The notes under the pieces are model-generated. The model saw nothing but the letters and a program-made list of their open reading frames with translations. It did no database searches and was not told the origin of the DNA. The position numbers were made by a program, and so were the translations under genes. This document shows positions 23,001-34,334 of a stretch of 64,000 nucleotides of DNA, in pieces. Location of the stretch: NCBI GenBank assembly GCA_045837725.1, contig JBEWZL010000239.1, forward strand, positions 372,001 through 436,000, read 5' to 3'. Numbering within the stretch: position 1 is the first letter of the stretch; every line of letters starts with the position of its first letter. This DNA comes from Vermamoeba vermiformis (lineage: Eukaryota; Tubulinea; Echinamoebida).

Positions 23001-23174
23001 ATTACAGGCTCATGGTACGGAACTGATCTTAGTAAAATAGGATAATATAGTAATTATATTAAATATTAAAATTATTGATAAATTTATTTGCGTGTTTACC
23101 TTCGCAAAAGAGATTCTATCAGGTAGTTCCAAATAAGATAAAACGCTTGTCCAAAGCTCAGCTGGTAAATCCAT
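16973..23174 (-). CDS. F-box / leucine-rich repeat / ankyrin repeat / voltage-gated K+ channel fusion
   Basis: The start at 23174 encodes [19 protein letters not shown], an F-box; it continues after one intron with [14 protein letters not shown]-type sequence follows (about 22,900-22,250), then many ankyrin repeats (about 22,200-18,700) such as [49 protein letters not shown] and [13 protein letters not shown] six-helix channel follows: S1-S3 (18,350-17,970), an S4 with [18 protein letters not shown] (17,910-17,830), S5 (17,800-17,600), the selectivity filter [10 protein letters not shown] (near 17,460), S6 (17,390-17,290), and a ~80-residue coiled-coil-like tail ending YMKQHKLL. Each exon junction I checked keeps the frame, including LRR to ankyrin at about 22,245/22,190 and ankyrin to channel at about 18,570/18,495. 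An F-box normally binds Skp1 in SCF ligases; the channel should be K+-selective and voltage-gated. About 1,600 residues. The main doubt is whether two adjacent genes have been merged. Confidence 0.75.
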
Positions 23175-23292
23175 GGTACAATTGTGATTGTGTTGTACTA
23201 TCGATGAATATTATTCCTCATTTGTGGTTTGTTTAAGATTTGAAAACGGATTGAAAAGGCGAAGAAAAAGAAAAACGTGACTAAGCGCCAAT

Positions 23293-26200
23293 TTACACAT
23301 GTTTATTCAATTTCGATAAGGTTAATTCTGTAACAGCGGATATGTCCATTTGAGCCAATGCCATAAGCTCCTGAACGTCTGCTTGCGGATCCTCGAACAC
23401 ATCTGTTCCGCGATCATCGTCTTCTCCAATCAGATACGTTCTATCAAGTGGCCGCCTTCTTCTATTATCTTTGGATATCCTATAGGAATATCGTTACAAC
23501 CAGAGCAGCTTACGAATGATTTTTGGATCTTACTTTAACGTGTAAACGCTGTCCCATGTATTAACTCTAGAGCTCAATGGAGGCCACATTACTATTAGCA
23601 TTAAGAAGCTCGTGCCCATAAGAGGTAGTGTCATCAATTGCACGGTCAGCAACTGGAACCGAAGTTGCCACATCCACGGCGTTATGAAGTGGATGCGGAA
23701 TACACTCGGAATGACTAATCCGATTAATATACGTTACGTTATGTTACTTTGTACTTACTAAACGTGTATGTGCCTTGCAACGTGAATAGAACGAGAGATC
23801 CAAGAATTGTAACGAGGACCATGTAATGACGAACCAAGTAGATCATTTTAAAGTTGGTGTAATTCGAATTAAAGCCAAACATTAGCCATCCTAACTTTCT
23901 AAAGAAGCGATAGATAGGTAGGCGACTTGTTCTCTGAAATTGAATTAGAAAATAACCGATCCGGATTTGTAACGTACCGAAGGGACGAATGTCGAGTGAG
24001 CTAAGTGATAAATACGCGTAATTATGTAAATAAATAACGTTGCAGGTACAGTACTGAATAAGAAATACCAATGGAACACCTGTAAAAGAAGATCAGCCTC
24101 GATGGGCCAACTTTTGCCTTGATCAGTTTGTTAGACTTACTTCAACGTGATGAATAACTGTTGAATCCCATGTACTATATCCGTATATCTTATATAGTAG
24201 CAAATAGGAGGATATACTGAAGATGTAATACCCAACAATGGATCCGAAGGCGATCAAGAACGCTTTTTGATTAACAACCTAGAAAATAATCATAAGACCA
24301 TTAGTATATGCAACATATACATGTTAGTATCGAGCATACTCGGTTGACTGTCTTTAATCTTCTGAATAAACTGACCACATCCACAAATGTGTATTCTTGA
24401 ACGAGTTTCCTGAGTTAAGCGATAATTAATTACTATTAAGAATGCATTATGCGCATATGAGCTTACATTAAGAAGCTGTATATTATCACGCCAAGGAAGA
24501 AGTTGATGAGTACATTTCGAGCTGTTTCTGCCGCGACAAACGAGTCTTTTGCGTCGTGCATCAAATTCAGCATGTAATCTACTTGTTGTTTGATTTCCTA
24601 ATAATTAAAGTGTTAATACGCATTATATTATGATATTCAATACGAGACTGCATACTTGGATTGAAAGTTCTGTCGGATCGAGCTCAAAAACGGCGTCATT
24701 AGCAGCACGACTATACTGCGTCAAAAATTGTTGCAAATAATCTCGTTTTTGTCTGAATAAGTCTTGATAGTGGAACAGCGTCCAATTGTCCGGTACGAAC
24801 ATCATGGCGTCTTCAATGAATTTTCCGTTACATTCTCTCGGGACTGGTATACCCAATAATGCACTAATAGTAGCACTAACATCTATAATATAATATTGTT
24901 AGGCATGAGCTCATAATAAAGAAATTTGTACCTGAGTTTGAGACCGGATCTGCTGAAGAGTTGCGACGGCTCAAATAAGAGTTCTGTTTGTAGATATACA
25001 ATGGCACCTCCAATAACACTTTATCAGCGCCACCGTGGCCTCCTCTGTCAACGTGTCCATGATCACTCACGACAATCACAACAGTGTCGTTGTCAACTGT
25101 CGAAAGTGCCTTGCGCACAATATCTGCTTTCTCTGCCACGGAAGTGTTGTACGTGTCATCTTCATTCCAGTCAGTAGTGACACCACAGCAGTGACCTTGA
25201 ATGTCAATGTCACCTGATTGACGGCGTTAGTAAGGTCAGTTCCGCGTTTGAATGCATTCATAGTGACACGTACTGTAGTGAGCTAAAAATAGATCGTACG
25301 GCGGAGTCGAATGAATCGCTTCTTCCATAACATCAGCACGAAGAGAATCAGCTGTGAAGTGTCAAAGTGTCAAAAAAAGTTAACTCTTGCCTGTCATTTT
25401 GTCCGTACCATAAATACTCGTGGTTCGGTTGTATTTTTCACTGCCTTCGCTGACGGAGATCGTGCCGTCTCCTTTCAAATAAGGCAATGTTGAAATGATA
25501 ATCTCCGCGAACCAAGGACTGCCAGTCAAACCACGCGTGATATTGAAGTTCTTTGCTTGTCTAAAGATCGAATCGTATCTTGTCTCCATAATCAATAAAT
25601 TTCCTAGCGCTCCTGTTTCTTCGGGAGGTGCACCCTAACATAGTATTAAAATCGAACTCATGGCCTACAAGAATCTATCCAGTGACTTACGGTTAAGATG
25701 GAAAGCCAATTCGGCACTGACATTGACGGTAATTTCGCCGAAATTTTGTACAATTTTGAGTGCACGCTGTATTCAGGGTCATTAATTAGTGCGTTCATCA
25801 CTGGATTCTTCGACACATCTGTTTAAATTATTAGATCCAAAGCATTTAATTGCAATGACATGCCAATACTTACAATCCCAACGCAAGCCATCAAGCACGA
25901 TAAGCAGCACTTTGTTATTATGGTGCAGGCGCTCATTGCCGAATGACTCTTGGACTCGAGTTTTGTTGTTCAAGTACCCGATGTTGTTGGCACTCAGCAT
26001 AGGTTCCTAGCAATATATTAGCATTTTTATGTTATAATATAACATTCAAAGAGTACCTGTGATGTAACAATCTTCTTGAATTCGAACAAGAAGGTGCCAA
26101 AACACAGTCCAAAAATAATAACGCTAACCACGATAAATATTCTGCTTGCGGATATTAATTGGCTCTTATATTTCTTTCTATGCGCTTTCTACATAGAGAA

Positions 26201-27181
26201 TCGGTTAGTTTTGAAAAATCAGAACCGGGATCCCGCTGCCTACCAGCTTTTGGAATTTGTCCATCAATTGAATAAAGTTTCGTTGTCGCTCTAACGCTAT
26301 TTCTGGATGATCACTGTCTTCAAATGACTTCTCAATAGGAGTAAATGCATCGGATAATTCTGAAAGATGTTAGATCTAAACAAAAAAGCAGATCGTGACA
26401 CGTACTTTCGATTTGATCACTGAACTTAGACAAACTCCAAATTAAGTAGAATATCATGCCTATTTCAATGACTCTCAAGAAGGTGCAAACCTAATCCTAG
26501 TTAGAACGTTGAGTCGATTTGTAATTTGTACGTACTATTTGATATGTGACGGCGGACGATTGTGCCTCGCTGATTATAACCAAGTCCAGTACAAATATAT
26601 TTACAATTTTAAGTACCAACGTAATTAATAGTCTTTCCTAATGTGGACTACATGTTAAACACACTATTAATAAAATGATATATTACCTGTTGTTTGCGAA
26701 TGATCGATCCCAATGGCACGCACAAAATTAACGTGACAAGCGAAATGGCGCATACTGCAAACCCAGTAGCGATTTTGTATAGTGTGTCCTATCAAAATAT
26801 TAATATGCCGCTATTTATAGCTCAAAGCCGTACCTCGGTATTATGTTCGTAATCTTGGATGCCGCTTGGGATAATGAAGCCCGGCAGGCCGAGGAATATT
26901 CCAGATAATATTAAATCAATGACGAGCAGTATCAAAAATATGCCGTGCTTAATAAACATGGTGCTCTTGAGCGAAGCAAGCTCATTTCGCTGCGAACAAA
27001 AAATAATTAATTAGTACTGAGTTCTTTTACAACTGGTTTACCTTAACATTATTCGTAATAATTAATTTTATGAACTGCGATTTTTTTGTAATTAATAGAG
27101 TCTTACTATGACTGTAGATGCGGATCTAACGGTGTATTCTGTAGAGGTCACCAAATCTGGTGAAGAATTTAAACTATTCAT
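23293..27181 (-). CDS. Multi-pass membrane protein with an alkaline-phosphatase-superfamily (phosphodiesterase / GPI-ethanolamine-phosphate-transferase-like) domain
   Basis: The start at 27181 gives MNSLNSSPDL. The N-terminal third (27,000-26,080) holds about five hydrophobic segments, e.g. FLILLVIDLILSGIFLGL, ISLVTLILCVPLG and IFIVVSVIIFGLCFGTFLF. The catalytic domain (26,000-24,850) has VLLIVLDGLRWD (first metal Asp), MSVPNWLSILTG (Ser at the usual Thr nucleophile site), HYSTVDIQGHCCG and VVSDHGHVDRGGHGG (metal-binding Asp and His), as in type I phosphodiesterases and PIG-N/O/G-type transferases. The C-terminal third (24,560-23,520) has about six more membrane segments, followed by a short acidic tail. 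Known ethanolamine-phosphate transferases have a single N-terminal helix, so the extra N-terminal helices are unusual. It may be an ER or surface enzyme acting on GPI or lipid headgroups; the substrate is uncertain. Confidence 0.7.
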
Positions 27182-27324
27182 GACGCGGTCATATCTATCT
27201 TCCTCTTTGCAATATCAAAATAAAATGGATCGCATGACAACCCTAGAAATTAATCCCGCACAATTTTTTGTATTTACAAGTCGTTATTTTATTCTATTTA
27301 CACTATATGTATGTTCTATTCATA

Positions 27325-30300
27325 TTAGTCGCTGTCCTCATCGTCAACAACTCTTTTGGCTCCGCGCCCTCGTTTGGGAGCTGCTTTCTTTGGAGCGGGC
27401 TTTGGTGTTGGCTTGGATCGGGTAGGACGACCTTTACGAGCTGGCTTAGAATCCTCTTCTTCGTCGCTCTTCTTATCTTCAGCATCATTGTCGTCTTCTT
27501 CGATGGTCATAGCCTTCGAGTTGGATTTGGATCCGGTACGCGATCGCTGTTTGGAGTCCTCGACCTCCATTTCGTCGTCTGAGGAAAGCGCCTTCGCCTT
27601 CTTTCCCTTAGCTGTAGCTTTAGCAGGGGCTTTCTTCTTTGTGGGCTTGTTCTCTTCGTCTTCATCAAGATCGAGCAGCTCAACCTCTTCGTCTTTGTTC
27701 TCAGGCTCTGATTTTTCAGCTTCATCTTCATCCTCGCTTTCTACGACGCGCTTAGAAGCTTTGCCTTTAGCAGTGCTCTTCGTATCCGCTTTCTTTTTTG
27801 GTCGATCTTCTTCGTCAGAGGCCTCGTCCTCGCTTTCAGCCTTCTTGCTCTTGGAGGCAGGCTTCTTCTTGGGCTTATCGTCGTCTTCATCCTCATCGTC
27901 TCCAGAACCACTCTTCTCGTCGTCATTGTCACTCTCAACAACAGCCTTGTTAGACTTGCCAGATCCGCGTGTCGGACGTGCTTTGGGCTGCACCTCTTCT
28001 TCACCACTTTCATCATCGCTCGATTTTGCCACGTCTTCTTCACTAGCCTCGTCTTCTGACTCTTGCTTCTTTCCGCGGCCTTTAGGAGGTGCCTTAGCCT
28101 TGGCAGGTGCAGGTTTTGCTCGCTGCGAACCTGCGCGACCGCGTGTCGGTCGAGCGCTTGGCTTTTCATCAATTTCCTTATCGTCCTCGTCTTCTACGAC
28201 ACGCTTCTTGCCGCCACGAGCCTTGGAAACTTGTTTAGGCTCAGCCTCTTCGCCGTCTTTTTCTTTGTTTTCTTCTTTTTCGGCCTTGTCGTCTTCTTCG
28301 ACACTAAACAAATCAACGTCGCTGTCGTGTGATCCGCTGTCTTCGTCATCGCTCTCGACCTTCTTCTTAGCGACCTGTTTCTTGCCTTTAGGAGCTGTCT
28401 TGGCAATTTCTTTAGCAGCCTTGGCCTTGTCAATGACCGTGTTGTTTTCTTTGTGGCTGTCAAAGCACGCGTTGACTTTGTTCTCTAGCTCGTCAACAAC
28501 AGCTTTAAGCTCGGGCTTAGCGAACTTGCGTGCCTTGGCAACAATAGCCATGAACGAGTTGTAGACATCCTCGCTGGCAATCGCCTCTTTGTAGAACTTG
28601 AACGACTCTGAAAGTTTCTTGACAGACTTCTCAGTGTAGTTAAGCAGACTGAGACAATAAGCAATATCTTGCCATTGCTTGATATCGATCGTTGTCGGGA
28701 ATCTATGGCATAGCTTCTCAACCAAACTTTCGACTTGACGATCCTTCTCAATGAACGAGAACAAGTACTTCATGATGTTTCTAAACGAGTCCATAGTCAG
28801 CACGCCAGAAGCTGATAGACCACTGATAGTCTCAGGCAGAATGTTGTACAGTTGGTTGCCCTTGCAAGATAATTCGTGGAAGAACAAACGTGCCAGATCC
28901 GCAATACGTTGTTCAGAGTCTTCGAGACAGATAGCCATCTCGCTGACTTGGCCTTTCACTTTAATCATGTCGTTGAGAATCAAGTGCGTGAGGACCATCA
29001 TTGTGTTCTTGCGGACTCGTGCGTCTTTGTCACGCAAGCGAGTGTACATGTGGTTGGTCCAAGGATCAAGCAAGTTCGGGAAACGAACGGCCAAGTCACC
29101 CAACACAATGACAATGTTGGCCTTCAATCGTGGGTCCATGTCGTGCGTTAAGATAGTGAACAGTAGCTTAAGATTCTTTTCGCAAAAATCGGGACTGACC
29201 AACATGTACTTGCAAAGTGCGAGCAGTGCTGCGGAGCGCAACAGATCGTTGGTGTAGTGACCGTGCTCGTTGGTGGCAACCTTGACGACGATAGTGGCAA
29301 ATTGGCCCAAGAGGTTACTGGGTTCGACAAGTGACTTTTGAATGCTTAGTAACTCAGCTTCGGCTTCAGCATCAGCCATGTTGCCCACGTGACCAAGTTC
29401 CTTTTCAATGTCCTCTTCTTCGCTGTCTTCATCGTCTTCTCCGTCTTTCTTTTTCTTGCCCTTGCCAACACTCTTACGCTTCTGAGAGGCCTTGTGTTTC
29501 TTCTCCGCTTCTCTTCTCGCCTGGCTCTTCTTCGTCTTGTCGTGTTCGAAGCGTTGTCGTTGAATTTCTCGATGAATTTCCTCGATTAAGACAAGCTGTC
29601 TCAAAGCACAATGGCCAACAACGAACAAAAGGCGCGTCAAAGGGTCATACGCTGAGTCTTGATCTGGTTCTTCCTTGACCTCCATTTCGTCGTTCTTCTT
29701 GCCACTCTCAAAATCGACTTCACCAGCCATGTGACAAATGATGGCTTCCATCAAGGTGTCTGGTTTCTCCGAGACCATGTAGATCGTGTTGATCGCCTGT
29801 TCGGCGGCAGGGAACCATTGTTCTAAAGGAATCTGAGGACTGATAACCAAGTCTCGGAGCTTGTCAAACACTTCGTGGTTGGACTTGAATCGCTCGTGGT
29901 GATGTTTGTTCTCTTGCTCTTTGTTTGCTTCCTCCGTGGTCTCTTTCTCGCCCTTCTTCTTTGGGCTAGAGTTATCGCGCACCCTTCGCTTTGACAACTT
30001 TTGCAAAGCGACACAAGCCCATTTGCCCAAGTGAGGATCTACGTGAGCACGTGGTCCGAGACCAATGTTCACAAGCATGTTCAGCTTATTACCGATGATG
30101 TTGGGGTCGGCATTGGCAAGCATACTGAGCACGATCAATGCACCGCGTCCTTCGGCATTATTTTCCTTATCCTTTTGAGCTGTAACGACAATTAGCTTCA
30201 GCTATGCAACTAAATAAAATCTCGTTCTAACGTACCAAAAATATCCCAAAGAACTTCAACAATGCCATAAGACACGTGCTTGTCCTTCATGAGAAGGAAC

Positions 30301-32428
30301 AACAACTCCTCCATCGATGTTAACTCGCCTAGTGTAGCACCGATGGTCAAACTGATGAGATTCTTGGCGACAAAGAGATAGCCCAATCTTCTGTTCTTGC
30401 TTTCCAAGGGAGGAGGCGTCAAGTATAAGTCGACGTAGGCCTTGAGAAGTGCTTCACGAATGTTGTTTTCTTTCGACCACACCAACATGAGCATCTTTCG
30501 GAGACCATCACGAGCCTTCTCAACGTTAAAGCTCGTCGCGGTAACGAAGAATTGAATTGCTTCCAACACGTCACTGGCGTTCTTAGAGCCCAAAAGCTCG
30601 CAAATGATTGGCACTGAACGGTGGATTTCACGAATGAACTGCACGGCGTCGTTGTAGTAAGTGAACAGTTTAAAGAATCTGGCTTCATCTTCAGTAATCT
30701 CGTTGTTTTCTTCCGCCTCTTGAAGAGCTTCGATGTCTTTTCCAGTGCCTTCCTTAATGGTCTTAGCTAGCTTCTGCAAGTTGTCTTCGAATGTTGATAA
30801 TCGCAATTGAGCTGAGAATGGATTGTATTGACAGATCTGAGTCAAGAGCTGAATAGCACTCTTTCGTACTTGTGACGCTTTGTCTTCCAAACGACCAGCC
30901 GTGAGCTGTGTCACGGTCAAGTACATCTTCAAAGGAATGAATTTGTTCCTATTTAAACCAATGAGCTCGAGTTATTGTAAAAAATAACGTGTAATACTTA
31001 CTGGCACAAGTAGGACCAGGTCTGAAGGACTTTGCTACGCGTGTAAGCATTGATGTCACGGAAACGTTCGATCAAAATCTCCAACAACGAGTCTCGTGTC
31101 TTTGTCGTGGCATCGGCACGAGCATCATCGCCTTCGTTCTGCACGGCAATCATAAATCCAATCACTTGAATAACTCCGTTGCGCATCGTGTACGAGTCGT
31201 GTTCCAAGTGCGTCAACAAGAACGAGATGAAAGGCATCATGGCTCGTGGGATCTTTTCAGCCAACTCACTGATGAATGTTGACACGTTCTTGGCACCAGT
31301 CGTGTCACGTGTCAAATCTCTCGGGTTGAGCTTGCCAATCTCGCGTAACAAGTCACCAACAGCTGTATGGAACTCGTGGTCGTTGACAAGCATTTCAAAT
31401 AGCTCGACGAACGGCGTGACTAAATGCTCGTGTTTGTATAATGAGTCCAAGATAGATTGCACTAAGTTGAATGATTGGTAGTATTTGACGGATGCGTTTG
31501 CCACCAAGATGAGAGCAGCACGTTTGATAGTCTTGCTCTTAATATTAGCCGGGTTCTCCATCACTTGAAAGGCGATGCGTGAAAATAAGTTGAGGAATGA
31601 TTCTTCGGGCTGTGGTAAGTTCCACAAGCGAGACAGATCCAGGTCAATGATCGAGAGCAACATGACGATAATTTTCTCTTTCTCGGCGTCTAATTCCCAA
31701 ATAGACGCGTCCCTGCCTTGTAAATCAGCCTCTTCTTCTTGTTTCTTTTTGCCTTTTTTGCCCTTCTCGCGTGCCACAGGAATTTTTTCTGAGTTCTTTT
31801 TTGCGATTGAATGCTCTTCGGTCTCAATAAGCCATTGAAGCAAATAGACGTACATTTTAAGTGCATTTCTATAGTAATATTAATATCATATTATGCAAAT
31901 ATTATTTTGTAGGGAGCTTACCGTCGTACAGCGAGGGCTTGCGTGTACATTTCGCTATCTTCGAATAACGGATTTTTAAAGAAATTTGATATAGAAGATG
32001 CTGTGGCAGTTAATCCATCTTGAAGCAAGTGTAATAAAGCTGTTTTGGGTTCAGCGGCTAATTTGGATGCATTTCTAAATAGATCTGTCAGAAAAAATAA
32101 TTCTGTTGTGCTAAAAAGATTTTTCTTACTTGACTAATGAAAATAAAGGATCGAAATTTTGATGTTCATAAATTCCTGTAATTGCTGGCTCAGCTTCGCG
32201 TTGAGATTCGTCATCTTCTTCCTTTAAACGTGTAGCAATTTCTATATGAGTGCATTAGTATTATGAAAATTATTTTATAATATTTTTGAACTGCTTACCT
32301 TCGATTTTTGCGTTGATCTCGTCGTCCGTTAAACGATCAACGTTAAGGACGCGATCTACTGTGTATTTATCGGTAGCATCGCTGTTTATTAAATCCTCGT
32401 GCTGAAGAGGTATCACAAATTCCTCCAT
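27325..32428 (-). CDS. Condensin complex subunit 1 (CAP-D2 / NCAPD2, Ycs4/Cnd1)
   Basis: This is the HEAT-repeat subunit of condensin I, which folds mitotic chromosomes with SMC2/SMC4. The start at 32428 gives MEEFVIPLQHEDL. The N-terminal exons resemble the Cnd1 N domain. The central HEAT region has YTRLRDKDARVRKNTMMVLT followed by HLILNDMIKVKGQVSEMA, the signature of the condensin D2/D3 core domain. A single exon of more than 900 codons (30,138-27,325) encodes the C-terminal half. The last ~330 residues (about 28,330-27,325) are a low-complexity tail of alternating acidic and Lys/Arg/Ala/Pro blocks with repeated RPTRG(R/S) and KRVV(E/D)xED motifs. Such tails are known in condensin subunits as CDK phosphorylation and DNA-contact regions, but this one is long. 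About 1,500 residues against 1,401 in human. Confidence 0.93.
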
Positions 32429-32672
32429 CGCTCTAGTTGTTCATCGTCTAGCCGAAAAATAAAATGAACGAAGAAAAAAGGCGCGAAACTAATGCCAAGA
32501 AAAAAATGAACAGCGAGACCACAGGCGACCCCCATCAACTGCTACTGTAATTACAACAGCAATGTGATTAAGGAAAAGGGGTTAGGAATAAAATGAAAAT
32601 ATTTTTCGAAGCAGATTCTTCGGAACGAAAGACATCCGAAAATTTGGCGTGTTGTTCACTTTACACAGCGCC

Positions 32673-33694
32673 ATGGCTGCCAATACACAACTAAACAACA
32701 ACAACAAAGATGCTAACGAGGACGTACAAGAGGTTTGTTCGATTTGCCTTGATCCTTACAAAGATGTAGCTTTGGTGGACAGATGCTTTCACAAATTCTG
32801 CTTTCTATGCATTATGAATTGGACATCTATGTCGAGAGACTGCCCATTATGCAAAACACGAATCCACACGATCATTCACGACTTAGATCCGGTCGCTCAT
32901 ACTTTCAAAAAGCTCAACCTGGAGGAAAAAATCAAGAAAAAATCCAACTTTGATGTAGAAGTTAGAGGCAGTAACACGATCAATCAAAGAAATAGACAGC
33001 GAATTTACAAACTGAAATTAAAGCCTGTCATTAATTTCGAGAGGAAGATGCTGCCGTACCCGAACGAGCCTGGCCAATCACAGAAGAGCATTCAACAACG
33101 ACAGCAGAATGTAATAAACAAAGCGAGGCTATGGTTGCAAAGAGAGCTTCCGATCTTACTTCTGCACGACATCTCCGATCCGAGTGTGGATTCCGACAAA
33201 CTCGCTTCAGAGATATCCCTAATGACAGTGGTTATCGAGAACCTTATCACAACGCATCATAATAACCTTGCAGAGTCGAAACAGGCCTACGACATGCTTT
33301 ACGACTTCTTCGGCGAGAATACGCAGCAATTTCTGAGCGAGCTCCTATTATTTTTGCAAAGTCCTTACGATTTGATTACTTTCGATCGTATTGTAAAATA
33401 TAATAGGACCGGTGAAGAAGAAGCTCCTATTGATTTGACAAACGATGAAGAAACAAAAGAAGACGAAAATAATAACAGCAAAATGGTGATCGACGTGGAT
33501 AGCGCATCCAGCGATGACGAATCGAGTTATTATACAGAAGACTATGATACCCAAGACAACGATAATATGAAAGGTATTTTATACGAGACAATTGATCTCG
33601 TTTACGTGTAACGTTAGGCGACTGACCTGATCTCGTTCCAGTTCAAACTCAAAATTTGGCTTCTTCGACGCAAGATCCAATTGAAATCGATTGA
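32673..33694 (+). CDS. Topors-like RING E3 ubiquitin/SUMO ligase
   Basis: The start at 32673 gives MAANTQLNNNN. A C3HC4 RING lies at residues ~25-70: CSICLDPYKDVALVDRCFHK, then CPLCKTRI. The RING sequence and the TIIHDLDP sequence after it resemble TOPORS and herpes ICP0-type RINGs. A helical domain (33,100-33,400) with KARLWLQRELPILLLHD and FLSELLLFLQSPYDLITFD matches the second conserved Topors domain. Acidic SUMO-interaction-like motifs follow: PIDLTNDEE and MVIDVDSASSDDE. I infer a final intron (33,574-33,641); splicing it replaces a readthrough end with VQTQNLASSTQDPIEID and a stop at 33694, adding a third PIEID motif. Without splicing the frame stops at 33611. It likely works in nuclear ubiquitin/SUMO crosstalk. 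Confidence 0.8.
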
Positions 33695-33701
33695 TAAGAA
33701 A

Positions 33702-33711
33702 TGTAAATAAA
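33702..33711 (+). terminator. Poly(A) element TGTAAATAAA after the Topors-like gene
   Basis: It begins 8 bp after the inferred stop at 33694, which supports the spliced 3' end over the readthrough stop at 33611. Confidence 0.5.
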
Positions 33712-34206
33712 TCTTCAACGCCAGATTCGGCATGGTCTCCTCGATGCATTTTCAAAACCGATCGGCTTCGCTTTAGAAGAATACCTCTGCTAGAAGTCTA
33801 GGACGTGGACCTGCATATTTCCTAGTAGCAACTTGCTTAATCAGCCATAAATTAATTACGTAGCGGAAGCCTCGGAGAAATCTGGAGCAATAGCGGAGCA
33901 GATGTAGGCCTGTCCTAGAAGCGCTGACCTCGTATAAACATATAAGTGATAAAGTCTTGCGTAAGTAGCAATAATTTAAAACATTTGAAATCAATTTCGT
34001 TAACGATCGCGAATCCGAAGGCAGATTCGCCTGCCTCTGAGGAGAAATTCCATTGCGCGTGGAGCCAAGGTCTGAAACTCGTGTGTCACGAAGCGACCAG
34101 AATATCAGAATGCGGTAATTTTAAACCTTCTCAGACTGTTCTTGCCATAAAAAGCAAGTTTCCTCTACCTTCTGAACCCAATCGGGAATGGAAAGTGTGA
34201 GCTGGT

Positions 34207-34334
34207 CGGTTCTGGAAGAAAACTCGAAAAATATTTAAGTTAGAGCACTGATATCATTTGAAATCAGTAACAACAACAACAAACAACAAAGCAAAGCTCT
34301 AAAGCTCAACTTTTCCACCACATCCGAAAACAAA
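34207..34334 (+). promoter_or_regulatory. Candidate promoter and CAA-rich leader of the NmrA-like gene
   Basis: An AT-rich, TATA-like stretch (ATATTTAAG, 34231-34239) is preceded by GGTTCTGGAAGAAAACTCGAA, which contains TTCnnGAA units like a heat-shock element. An unstructured CAA-repeat leader (about 34,268-34,290) precedes the ATG at 34335. The functions are inferred from motif resemblance only. Confidence 0.3.

Larger units (their letters stand above)
33695..34334. other. Intergenic region, no supported gene
   Basis: Both neighbours point rightward. A TGTAAATAAA element (33702-33711) serves the upstream gene. An 84-codon open frame at 33,946-34,200 has no recognisable composition or motif and I do not call it a gene. 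No tRNA or other RNA gene is visible by eye. The right end contains the promoter and leader of the next gene. Confidence 0.6.

Noticed and set aside
27356-28564. 402-codon plus-strand open frame rich in Ser
   Set aside because: It is the antisense of the condensin subunit's Lys/Glu/Asp-rich tail. The composition is a mirror of that tail, with no domain of its own.
33946-34200. 84-codon open frame between the Topors-like and NmrA-like genes
   Set aside because: No motif, no plausible splice partners, and it overlaps the likely promoter.
33695-34230. Possible RNA gene in the intergenic gap
   Set aside because: I found no tRNA arm set, snRNA-like boxes or strong hairpin by eye; a covariance-model scan would be needed to say more.
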